NCBI GenBank assembly: GCA_903834675.1
Contig: CAILKC010000602.1
Coordinates: 1-21,285, forward strand
Direction: 5' to 3'
DNA: 21,285 nt
Source of the DNA: an uncultured Victivallales bacterium
GTDB lineage: Bacteria > Verrucomicrobiota > Lentisphaeria > Oligosphaerales > JAFGRS01
The notes below the pieces were generated by a model. It was not told the DNA's origin, did not search any database, and saw only the letters and a list, made by a program, of their open reading frames with translations. Positions 1 through 6,271 of the stretch are shown piece after piece. Every line of letters begins with the position of its first letter. Position 1 is the stretch's first letter. The position numbers were made by a program, and so were the translations under genes.

Positions 1-1
1 C

Positions 2-796
2 AACGAGCACCCCCTCAGCCTCTTCCCTGACGCCAAGTCGGTGGTCGTGGTGGGCTCGCAGATCCGTCGAGGGCAGTTCCGCGCGATGGAAGAGGGCTCG
101 CTCTGGCAGACCCCCGGCCGCTGGATCACCACCTTCGACGGCCTCCTGCGCTACCTCGAGAGCCTGGGCCACGAGTGCGTCCCCTATGCCCCTCTGGACG
201 CGCCCAGGATGCCGCGGCAGCCGGTACGCGCCGGGCTCGGGGCGCCCAATAGCGTCCGGCTGTCGGTCGAGTATGCCGCCGCGGCGGCGGGCTTGGGAGA
301 GATCGGCTACCATGGCATGTTCATGACCGCGAAGTATGGCATCCGTCAGATGCTGGGGCTGCTGGTGACCGACCTGGAGATCGAGGCCAGCCCGCCGTCC
401 GGGGAAGCCCTCTGCGACCACTGCCTGGAGTGCGTCAAACAGTGCCCCTTGCAGGCGATCTCGGCCCACGAGTCGACCCCGATTACCTGCAACGGCCGAA
501 CCCAGTCACTGGGCCTGATCAACGCCAACGCCTGCCGGGCTTGCCCCAATGGCGTCTCCGGCGACTCCAAGTACTTCGCCGGCGCCGACGAACTCCATTT
601 CGACATCGAGAACAATCAGGTCAAGGGCGACGCCAAGAGCAAGTTTGCCCGTGGCGGCTTGCCGAATCGCCTTTCCGCAGCCTGCGGACGCGCCTGCATA
701 GCACACTTCGAGGCGACGCACGATACCGGATACCGGATCCCCTTCCGCAGCCGTGAGCCCTGGGGCTACCGGCCGGATGAGAAGAGGGGGTGGTGA
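2..796 (+). CDS. QueG/reductive-dehalogenase-like 4Fe-4S protein, paralogue 1 (5' truncated by window)
   Basis: The open frame runs in from the left edge, and its first visible residues (NEHPLSLFPDAKS) align with the region before SIVVFG in the third gene of this cluster, so the true start lies outside the window and the GTG at 41 is internal. Visible features are an AGLGEIGYHG motif typical of the catalytic core of epoxyqueuosine reductase-like proteins (COG1600), a ferredoxin-type cluster CDHCLECVKQCP near 412-447, and a later cysteine set (CRACPNG, then CGRACIAHFE), ending in REPWGY. QueG reduces epoxyqueuosine in tRNA with a corrinoid cofactor and two 4Fe-4S clusters. The second cluster here departs from the QueG pattern and there are three paralogues in a row, so a redox role other than tRNA modification is more likely. 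The exact reaction is unknown. It ends 1 nt before the next gene, which fits one operon. Confidence 0.85.
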   Translation, partial: NEHPLSLFPDAKSVVVVGSQIRRGQFRAMEEGSLWQTPGRWITTFDGLLRYLESLGHECVPYAPLDAPRMPRQPVRAGLGAPNSVRLSVEYAAAAAGLGEIGYHGMFMTAKYGIRQMLGLLVTDLEIEASPPSGEALCDHCLECVKQCPLQAISAHESTPITCNGRTQSLGLINANACRACPNGVSGDSKYFAGADELHFDIENNQVKGDAKSKFARGGLPNRLSAACGRACIAHFEATHDTGYRIPFRSREPWGYRPDEKRGW

Positions 797-797
797 G

Positions 798-1760
798 ATG
801 CTGACCGCCAAGATGGTCAAAGACTGCGCGGTCCAAGGCGGCGCCGACCTGTGCGGTATCGCCAGCCTCGAACGCTTCAAGGACGGACCGCCGGAAACCC
901 ATCCTACCTCGCTGTTTCCGGAGGCAAAGTCGATCATCGTCTACGCCAGCCGAATCCTGAAAGGCAGCTACAAGGGCATTCAGGAAGGCACGGACTGGTC
1001 CACCTACTGGATCTACGGTTACGGCAGCGGCATCTACAGTTCCCTGGGTAGCGCCACCGGCGCCATTGCCGCCCTCCTGGAGGACCACGGCTACGAGGCG
1101 GTGTCGTCCCCGGGAGGCCACACGCTCCTCGACGAGGCGCCCCCGGCGCGGGAGCCCTTGGCCAAGGGTAAACGGCCCCCCTGCATCATGTTGCACATGC
1201 GCGTCGCGGCGGCCTTGGCGGGACTGGGTGAGTTCGGCTGGTCGAAGGTCTTCTTGACGCCGCAGTTCGGCCCGCGCCAGCGCTTCGATATTATTCTTAC
1301 GGATGCCGAATTGGAGCCTGACCCGCTGTTCCAGGGGCCGCTCTGCGACAGCTGCATGGCCTGCGTGCGCCACTGCCCGGGCCTGGCCCTGGGCGGGGAA
1401 CGAGAGGCCATCGCCGTCGAAGGGCGCGAGTTCGCCTGGGGCGCCGTCGATTGCGGCAAGTGCAAAGTCACTCACTGGGGCCTCAATCCAAAAGCCTCAC
1501 CCTTTGTCAGCAAAGACCTGCCCGGCATGGACATGGAGGTCGAGAAGACGAACTACACCTGGTACGAAGCCTACCGCCTGGGGTTCGCCCTGTCCGAGCG
1601 GATCGAGTACGTGAAGCTGATCGCCAACGGCAGCGCCGAGCACGGGCAGGGCGGGCGTCCTGGGTCCGTCTGCGGGGCCGTCGGCTGCGTGCAGGCCTGC
1701 AATTCGCACCTGGAGACCCGCGGCAAACTCAGCGGCGGCGTCAAAGGGGAGGTGGTGTGA
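798..1760 (+). CDS. QueG/reductive-dehalogenase-like 4Fe-4S protein, paralogue 2
   Basis: 320 aa from ATG 798, chosen because a purine-rich GAGGGGGTGGTGAG lies just before it and because homology to its neighbours begins there; a GTG at 753 would overlap the previous gene. The N-terminal half carries the shared core (SIIVYASRILKG near residue 45, AGLGEFGW near 141). A ferredoxin cluster follows at C183, C186, C189 and C193-P. The second cysteine set is unusual: C219 and C222 (CGKC) are separated by about 70 residues from C292, C297 and C301, whereas the flanking paralogues keep this part compact. The insert is rich in aromatic and charged residues (NYTWYEAYRLGF) and looks like a separate helical subdomain. 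The protein is probably cytoplasmic and binds two Fe-S clusters. Its substrate is unknown. The tight packing suggests that all three paralogues are made together, perhaps as a complex or as sequential enzymes, which is inference. Confidence 0.87.
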   Translation: MLTAKMVKDCAVQGGADLCGIASLERFKDGPPETHPTSLFPEAKSIIVYASRILKGSYKGIQEGTDWSTYWIYGYGSGIYSSLGSATGAIAALLEDHGYEAVSSPGGHTLLDEAPPAREPLAKGKRPPCIMLHMRVAAALAGLGEFGWSKVFLTPQFGPRQRFDIILTDAELEPDPLFQGPLCDSCMACVRHCPGLALGGEREAIAVEGREFAWGAVDCGKCKVTHWGLNPKASPFVSKDLPGMDMEVEKTNYTWYEAYRLGFALSERIEYVKLIANGSAEHGQGGRPGSVCGAVGCVQACNSHLETRGKLSGGVKGEVV

Positions 1761-2587
1761 TGGATATCTCCAGAGATAAGCTGGGGCAGTGGGCCACGTC
1801 CCTCGGGCTGGATCTCCTGGGCGTCGCGGCACTCGATGGTTACCGCGACGTCGAGCCTCAGTGGAACCCGCTGAGCATTCTGCCCAAGGCCAAGTCCATC
1901 GTCGTGTTCGGTAAGTCCATTCCGCGAAGCTACTTCCGCGGCATCGAGGAGGGCACGTTGTGGTTGCGGGTGGACCGCTATCTGCCGCCGACAGCGGGCT
2001 ACTACCTGTGCCGCAGCCTCGAGGACAACGGCTTCCTGGCGGTTCCCTGCAGCCCGCTGGCGCCGGAGCGCTGGCCCGACGGCATCGTCTTCAAGGAGGG
2101 CAAACCAGCCCCCAACGTGACGCCGGATATCAACCTGGCCGCGCAACTGGCCGGACTGGGCGAAATCGGCTACAACGGCATCTTTCTGACCCCACGCTTT
2201 GGCGCTCGGCAGGCGCTGGGCATGCTCTTTACCGAAGCCAGCATCGAGCCCGACGCGCCCTTCGCGAGCGGCCAGGTGTGTGGGCGTGAGCGCTGCCTGG
2301 CCTGCGTCAAAGGCTGTCCGGCCCAGGCGCTGTCCGCGATTCCGACCCCGCGCCAGGTCGGTGAGCAGGTGCTCGGCGTTGGCACGTTCTCCAAGGAGAA
2401 GTGCAGCCTCTGTGTCAACGGCGCCTTCCCGGATACCTCGTGCGCCAGCGCCCCACCCAACCGCCTCGCCGCCGCCTGCACCCGCGCCTGCATCGCCTGC
2501 CTGGAAGACGGCGGCCTGGTCAAGACCGGCTACAAGGCCAAGTTCCGGCGGCGCGAGCCCTGGGGCTTCGATACGTTCGCGGGGTGA
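1760..2587 (+). CDS. QueG/reductive-dehalogenase-like 4Fe-4S protein, paralogue 3
   Basis: 275 aa. The ATG at 1760 shares its A with the TGA of the upstream gene (TGATG), a classic translational-coupling overlap, and AGGGGAGGTG just upstream can serve as ribosome-binding site. This is the best full-length view of the cluster family: N-terminal recognition half (LGLDLLGVAAL, then AKSIVVFGKSIPR near 45), AGLGEIGYNGIFLTPRFGARQ near 131-151, a first cluster C174-x4-C179-x2-C182-x3-C186-P, and a second set from C215, C218, C228, C240, C244 and C247, ending in KFRRREPWGF. The x4 gap in the first cluster is one residue pair wider than the canonical CxxC, a small departure from its sisters. The C-terminal REPWG signature is shared with paralogue 1, so these two are closer to each other than to paralogue 2. 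A corrinoid partner is plausible from family knowledge, but no binding motif is visible. Confidence 0.88.
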   Translation: MDISRDKLGQWATSLGLDLLGVAALDGYRDVEPQWNPLSILPKAKSIVVFGKSIPRSYFRGIEEGTLWLRVDRYLPPTAGYYLCRSLEDNGFLAVPCSPLAPERWPDGIVFKEGKPAPNVTPDINLAAQLAGLGEIGYNGIFLTPRFGARQALGMLFTEASIEPDAPFASGQVCGRERCLACVKGCPAQALSAIPTPRQVGEQVLGVGTFSKEKCSLCVNGAFPDTSCASAPPNRLAAACTRACIACLEDGGLVKTGYKAKFRRREPWGFDTFAG

Positions 2588-2689
2588 GACTGCCGCCGCA
2601 GGCCGCACCCGATGGCCGTGATAGGCTACCTTCGCACTCTGGGCGAGTTTGAGCCCCAGCCCGTGTAGGTCGGCCCCGCTGCACTCAGC

Positions 2690-3451
2690 TCACTCCGCGG
2701 CTTTCTGCCGCAGCTCGGTGCAGTGCCGAGAGACGTCAGCGACGGGCGCTGTCCACAGGCGGTCGCGGTGGGTGACGAGGTGGTCAAGTATCTCGGTAAA
2801 GGCGTGTTCGGCCGTGCCCAGACGGCCGATGCCGATGCCGTGGAAGGTCAGCACGCACCAGTGTCCGCGCCGCGCCGCCAGTTCGACTAGCCCGATCAGC
2901 TCTTCCGGTTCCATGGACTGCGCCGAGGCACTCGTCAGGCAGTGCAGGTCGATGTTGTAGGGATGATTGAAGAAGCCGGGTTCGCCCCCGGCCCGGCCAG
3001 CCACAAAGTGCTTCGCCACCACCGGTACGTAACTCCTGCGGGTCAGCCCCTCGCCCACGTGCGTCATATAACACGGGTAGCAGAAACTGCGGGGCCCGTG
3101 CTCCGGGAGCAGCTCCCGCAGGCGTTCCTCGGCGGTGACAATGTCGGCTTCGATGGCCTCGAGGCTCAGCACCTCCAACCCCGCCTGCGGCCGAATGCCA
3201 GGATGGAAATTGCGCGAGCAGGTGTGCGACAGGGTGTGGTTGCCGATCTCGTGGCCTTGCGCCGCAACCTCAACCCAGGGCGCCAGACGCTCGCGGTAGT
3301 CGTTGCCCCTTGGGCAGATGTAGAAGGTGCCGCGCAGCCCGCGCGCATTTAGCAACGGCACCGCCACCAGGCGCTGGTTCTCCAGGCCGTCGTCGAAGCT
3401 GAGCGAGACCGCGCCTCGACATTGGCCCGGCCAGATCTCCTGAAGATTCAT
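2690..3451 (-). CDS. Polysaccharide deacetylase (NodB-homology, CE4-like)
   Basis: 253 aa. CE4 enzymes remove N- or O-acetyl groups from chitin, peptidoglycan or related polysaccharides with a bound metal ion. The two hallmark motifs are present: SFDDG with D20 and D21 (catalytic base and metal ligand) and HEIGNHTLSH with H72 and H76 (metal ligands). A late LTFHGIG motif fits the region carrying the charge-relay histidine. ATG 3451 is preferred over GTG 3457 because AGGGAG lies 5-6 nt before the ATG, while the GTG would overlap it. There is no signal peptide, so the protein appears cytoplasmic, which is unusual for a cell-wall deacetylase and hints at small acetylated sugars or another amidase-type substrate. 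It follows the sugar-isomerase gene on the same strand with a 110-nt gap, so co-transcription is plausible. Confidence 0.9.
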   Translation of the reverse strand: MNLQEIWPGQCRGAVSLSFDDGLENQRLVAVPLLNARGLRGTFYICPRGNDYRERLAPWVEVAAQGHEIGNHTLSHTCSRNFHPGIRPQAGLEVLSLEAIEADIVTAEERLRELLPEHGPRSFCYPCYMTHVGEGLTRRSYVPVVAKHFVAGRAGGEPGFFNHPYNIDLHCLTSASAQSMEPEELIGLVELAARRGHWCVLTFHGIGIGRLGTAEHAFTEILDHLVTHRDRLWTAPVADVSRHCTELRQKAAE

Positions 3452-3561
3452 CGCCACTCCCTGTCATGGCCAGATCAGCAGGCCATCCACGGCTCTGGGA
3501 AAGCGCGAAACCATGGCGGCAGGCTGCGAGCGCCGCCTGCTTGAGACTGCAGGGTGCTGAC

Positions 3562-4320
3562 TTACTTGCGGCCCTTTGCCAGGCCGTTTTTAGTGAGGTA
3601 GGTGTAGCTCAGTGAGACCGCCTCGAACATGTCGCAGTCGCAGCGGTCCAGCTCGACGATCACCCAGCGCAACACCTTTTCGTTGCAGGCCTTGACGACC
3701 GCCGGAATGTCCATCTTACCCGTGCCCAGTGGCATCATCGCCTTGTCCTTCTCCAGCGGCCCGTCCTTGACGTGCAGCAGCGGGATGCGGTCGGCGAACT
3801 TCTTGGTCATTGCCGCCGGGTCGTTGGCGCCGTGGTTGGCGGACCAGTAGGCGTCCATCTCGAAGGTTACGTACGGCCCGCAGTCCTCGAGGTACCAGTC
3901 GTAGGCCAGACGGCCCTCGACCTGGGCGAACTCCCAGTAGTGGTTGTGCTGGAACAGCGTGATCCCGGCCTGATGCAGCTTCTCGGCCATGCTGGCGACG
4001 GTTTCGGCGGTCTGGCGGATGTGCTCACGGGTGTCGAACTGCGCTGGACCGTAGCCGCAGCACGCCAGATCAAGGCCGAGAATGCCCGCTGCGTCGATGA
4101 CCTCCTGCAGGTTGTCCGGCTTAGCCCCGGGACCGTGGCTCGAACACACCTTCATGCCGCAGTCTTCGACGACCCTGCGAAACTCAGCCATGGAGAGATT
4201 GTGGAAACCGGCGGGCTCGACGCCCAGGTAGCCCAAGGCGGCCACTTGCTTGAGCACGCCCGCAAAGTCCGTCTTGGCGGCGTCCCGGAGGGTGTACAAC
4301 TGCAGGGCAATGGGTTTCAT
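3562..4320 (-). CDS. Sugar phosphate isomerase/epimerase family protein (xylose isomerase-like TIM barrel)
   Basis: 252 aa. It starts MKPIALQLYTLRD, the usual opening of the AP-endonuclease-2/xylose-isomerase-like TIM-barrel family, and has that family's typical length. Candidate metal and substrate residues fall in the expected order: HNHYWEF near residue 150, FEMDAYW near 174, LLHVKDG near 201 and VIVELDRCDCD near 240. Members isomerise or epimerise sugars, inositols or keto acids, and many act on oxidised 3-keto sugars. The specific substrate cannot be read from sequence. The start is well supported by GGAAGGAG 7 nt before ATG 4320. No signal peptide is seen, so it is cytoplasmic. It lies between a peptidase gene and a polysaccharide deacetylase gene on the same strand, and a 16-bp dyad sits about 80 bp upstream. 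Confidence 0.9.
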   Translation of the reverse strand: MKPIALQLYTLRDAAKTDFAGVLKQVAALGYLGVEPAGFHNLSMAEFRRVVEDCGMKVCSSHGPGAKPDNLQEVIDAAGILGLDLACCGYGPAQFDTREHIRQTAETVASMAEKLHQAGITLFQHNHYWEFAQVEGRLAYDWYLEDCGPYVTFEMDAYWSANHGANDPAAMTKKFADRIPLLHVKDGPLEKDKAMMPLGTGKMDIPAVVKACNEKVLRWVIVELDRCDCDMFEAVSLSYTYLTKNGLAKGRK

Positions 4321-4400
4321 CGATCGACTCCTTCCTAGGCTTCCCGAACACTACCAGACCGCCCCAGCAAAGCGCCGAGGGTCAGGCGCGCCTTACCATG

Positions 4401-4416
4401 GACCGCTCCAGCGGTC
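4401..4416. promoter_or_regulatory. Perfect 7-bp dyad (GACCGCT-CC-AGCGGTC), possible operator
   Basis: A 16-bp inverted repeat with a 2-bp centre lies in the 239-bp gap between the isomerase-like gene (start 4320) and the upstream M28 gene. Its position about 80 bp before a start codon and its compact symmetric shape suit a regulator-binding site, but no clear promoter was recognised next to it and one such dyad can arise by chance in GC-rich DNA. Confidence 0.3.
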
Positions 4417-4559
4417 ATTTCCACAAGGAGAGGCACGGGTAATCCGGTGAAACTGGCCACGGGGCGGCGTCTTTGCCACGGCGAACAGACCCAGCCCTCG
4501 CCAAGCTGGTCAGAAGCAGGCCGGACCTCACGCTCGACACCCACAGACAGGACTGCCTC

Positions 4560-5486
4560 TCAGCCTAATCCGTGCGCATCCAGTTCGAGCACGGCGGCCA
4601 GTACCAGTTGCGTGCTGCGCCTGACGTTCTCCAGATTCACCCGCTCCGGCCGGTCGCCCGGCAGATGATACTCGGCATCGGCATAGGGCCAGGAACCGAG
4701 GTTCATTACGGTCGTGCGGAAACCTGCCTTGATGAACATCCCATCGTCGTCGTTGACGTGTTGCTTGAAGGCCACCGCGACCTCGAGCCCGAGGCCGTAA
4801 GTACGATTGCAGCGCTCCACCAGGTCCGCCAGCGGCCGCCCCTCATCGGTGCTGTAGGCGACCACGTGAATGAGGCGGCCGGCGGCCATGTCCGCCTCCG
4901 ATTTGCCGTCCAGCGAGTCCTGGTTGAGCACGGCGATGATCCGGTCGCCGCGGCTGGCAGCCGCGTCGGCGGCGAAGCGGCTGGTCCAGGGGGTGTGTTC
5001 TTCGTTGCAGAAGAGAATGCGAATCGTGCGCCGGGTCGGGCAACCGGCCAGAGCTCGGGCGATTTCGAGATTCGCTACCGTGCCGACGGCGTTATCGTGG
5101 GCGCCAGGCGAATCGATCCAACTCATGGAGTCCTTGTGCGCAATGAGTTGGATGATCTCGTCGCGACACGCGCTGCCCGGCTTTTCGGCCTCGAGGTTGC
5201 AGGCGTCGTACCAAGCATCCTCGGGCGCGGGCTTCGAGTACCAGTGATGCAACGGCTTGGTCGCGTCGCAACGGAAGGCCTGCACGCGGTGCGTGGTGCG
5301 CGCCACGGCCCACCCCGCGGCCTGCAACTGCGCCTGCAGGTAGGCATCGGCCTCGTCCAGCGAAGAAAGACTCTGCCCCGGCCGGGTATAGTTCACCTTA
5401 CGAAAGGGCAGCGGCTCACCAGCCAGGTAGACAAGGTCGCGGCGCAGGCGCTCGGCTGAGACAAGCTGGAGCAGATCCTGAATCAT
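4560..5486 (-). CDS. M28 family zinc aminopeptidase-like protein
   Basis: 308 aa. M28 enzymes are di-zinc exopeptidases that remove N-terminal residues from peptides. All expected ligands are visible in order: H117-x-D119 (AHKDS), bridging D131 (AHDNAVG), the catalytic and ligand pair E162/E163 (FCNEEH), D190 (NQDS) and H274 (YHLPGD). The length suits a single catalytic domain without a protease-associated insert. ATG 5486 is preferred over upstream TTG 5522 because GGGAG sits 9 nt before it. There is no signal peptide or lipobox, so a cytoplasmic location is predicted, although many M28 enzymes are exported. The gene is 239 bp upstream of the isomerase-like gene on the same strand and may be a separate transcript. 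Its start faces a plus-strand unit across a roughly 300-bp divergent region. Confidence 0.9.
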   Translation of the reverse strand: MIQDLLQLVSAERLRRDLVYLAGEPLPFRKVNYTRPGQSLSSLDEADAYLQAQLQAAGWAVARTTHRVQAFRCDATKPLHHWYSKPAPEDAWYDACNLEAEKPGSACRDEIIQLIAHKDSMSWIDSPGAHDNAVGTVANLEIARALAGCPTRRTIRILFCNEEHTPWTSRFAADAAASRGDRIIAVLNQDSLDGKSEADMAAGRLIHVVAYSTDEGRPLADLVERCNRTYGLGLEVAVAFKQHVNDDDGMFIKAGFRTTVMNLGSWPYADAEYHLPGDRPERVNLENVRRSTQLVLAAVLELDAHGLG

Positions 5487-5684
5487 GGTTGCGGCTCCCT
5501 GGATGATGGGCGGCAGCTCCAAAACACGGCCATCCGACGGAATCTCAATGTGACCCTGAACCGTCTCGTTGCCACCCCCGCGGGGAGGATTTCGGCGAGC
5601 GGTTTCAGGAACGGCGACCGCGCCTCGAATACGTGGGGGTGCGGGAGATCATGCGAACAAGACACCTTTTTGCGGCAGGAGCGC
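5487..5684. other. Divergent intergenic region between the M28 gene and the small membrane-protein unit
   Basis: No convincing gene is present in this stretch. It should hold the minus-strand promoter for the M28 gene, but I could not pick out a confident -35/-10 pair in that direction. The plus-strand promoter of the next gene begins immediately after it. Confidence 0.4.
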
Positions 5685-5713
5685 TTGCAACAGCCGCATG
5701 GACCGGTTATAAA
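5685..5713 (+). promoter_or_regulatory. Sigma70-type promoter for the 108-aa membrane protein
   Basis: TTGCAA (5685-5690), a 17-bp spacer and TATAAA (5708-5713) form a good housekeeping-type promoter, predicting transcription from about 5720. This leaves a leader of about 75 nt before ATG 5795. The AT-rich -10 stands out against the GC-rich surroundings. Confidence 0.6.
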
Positions 5714-5730
5714 GGTAAGACTTAGCGGAG

Positions 5731-5752
5731 CCGACGCCCGGAGTGGCGTCGG
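5731..5752 (+). promoter_or_regulatory. 5'-leader hairpin upstream of the small membrane-protein gene
   Basis: CCGACGCC (5731-5738) pairs perfectly with GGCGTCGG (5745-5752) around a 6-nt loop, CGGAGT, extendable by a G-U pair. It would form near the 5' end of the predicted transcript and lacks a following U-run, so it is more likely an RNA-stability or regulatory element than a terminator. Confidence 0.5.
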
Positions 5753-5794
5753 TAGGGATTCAACGGGCAACGCGAGCAGAGAAAGGGCGACATC

Positions 5795-6121
5795 ATGGCG
5801 GACGAAGTGAAGGCGGCTCCCGAGTGTGGTGGTGACTCGATGAAGACGGTACAGGCGCTCGCTGTCGTCCTGGTCGTCATCCTCGGCATTTTCATGGTCA
5901 CTTCCCTGAACAAGATCAAGGATGAACTGATCAAGATGAACCGGCAGGTCGATGTGCTGGTGACCACCACGGCACAGAACACCGTCGGCGGCTTCCAGGC
6001 CGTTAACGAGGACGGCAAGGTCCTGTGGAAGTTCGCCCCCGTCCCGATGGTGGAAATGCCCGAAGGCGCCATGGGCGGCCCCGGCCCCGGCCCCGCCCCG
6101 ATGGCACCCGCGAAGAAGTAA
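5795..6121 (+). CDS. Small single-pass membrane protein with Pro/Gly-rich tail, unknown function
   Basis: 108 aa, not recognised as a named family. It has a short acidic N-terminus, one strongly hydrophobic helix near residues 18-38 (ALAVVLVVILGIFMV), a short amphipathic or coiled-coil stretch (NKIKDELIKMNRQVDVL), then a soluble part ending in a Pro-Gly-Ala-Met-rich tail (GGPGPGPAPMAP). This is the layout of a membrane-anchored protein with a short juxtamembrane coil and a flexible end. The ATG at 5795 has AGAAAGGG about 7 nt upstream; an internal ATG at 5840 is a possible alternative. The gene is a self-contained unit with promoter, leader hairpin and strong terminator, which argues that it is real and separately expressed. 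The function cannot be assigned; a scaffold or small-complex subunit is speculation. Confidence 0.82.
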   Translation: MADEVKAAPECGGDSMKTVQALAVVLVVILGIFMVTSLNKIKDELIKMNRQVDVLVTTTAQNTVGGFQAVNEDGKVLWKFAPVPMVEMPEGAMGGPGPGPAPMAPAKK

Positions 6122-6144
6122 CTGCAGGGTTGAGTGAGTTCGCC

Positions 6145-6177
6145 ACGCCCGGCCGCCACGGCCGGGCGTTGTCTTTT
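6145..6177 (+). terminator. Rho-independent terminator
   Basis: CGCCCGGCCG (6146-6155) and CGGCCGGGCG (6159-6168) form a 10-bp perfect GC stem, extended by an A-T pair, around a CCA loop. It is followed by a T-rich tract (TTGTCTTTTT). It lies 24 nt after the stop of the small membrane-protein gene and would end its transcript. Confidence 0.88.
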
Positions 6178-6271
6178 TCTGCGCCTGGCAACGTCGGGAA
6201 CAGGACCGGCCACCCGACCGGCCAAAGCACAGCGGGACGGAGAACGCGGTTGCGACCGCCACTCGCCTGCA

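Noticed and set aside
1571..2608. 345-codon minus-strand open frame opposite the third iron-sulfur gene
   Set aside because: Low-complexity Ala/Gly/Arg-rich translation without a recognisable domain; the plus-strand gene is clearly real.
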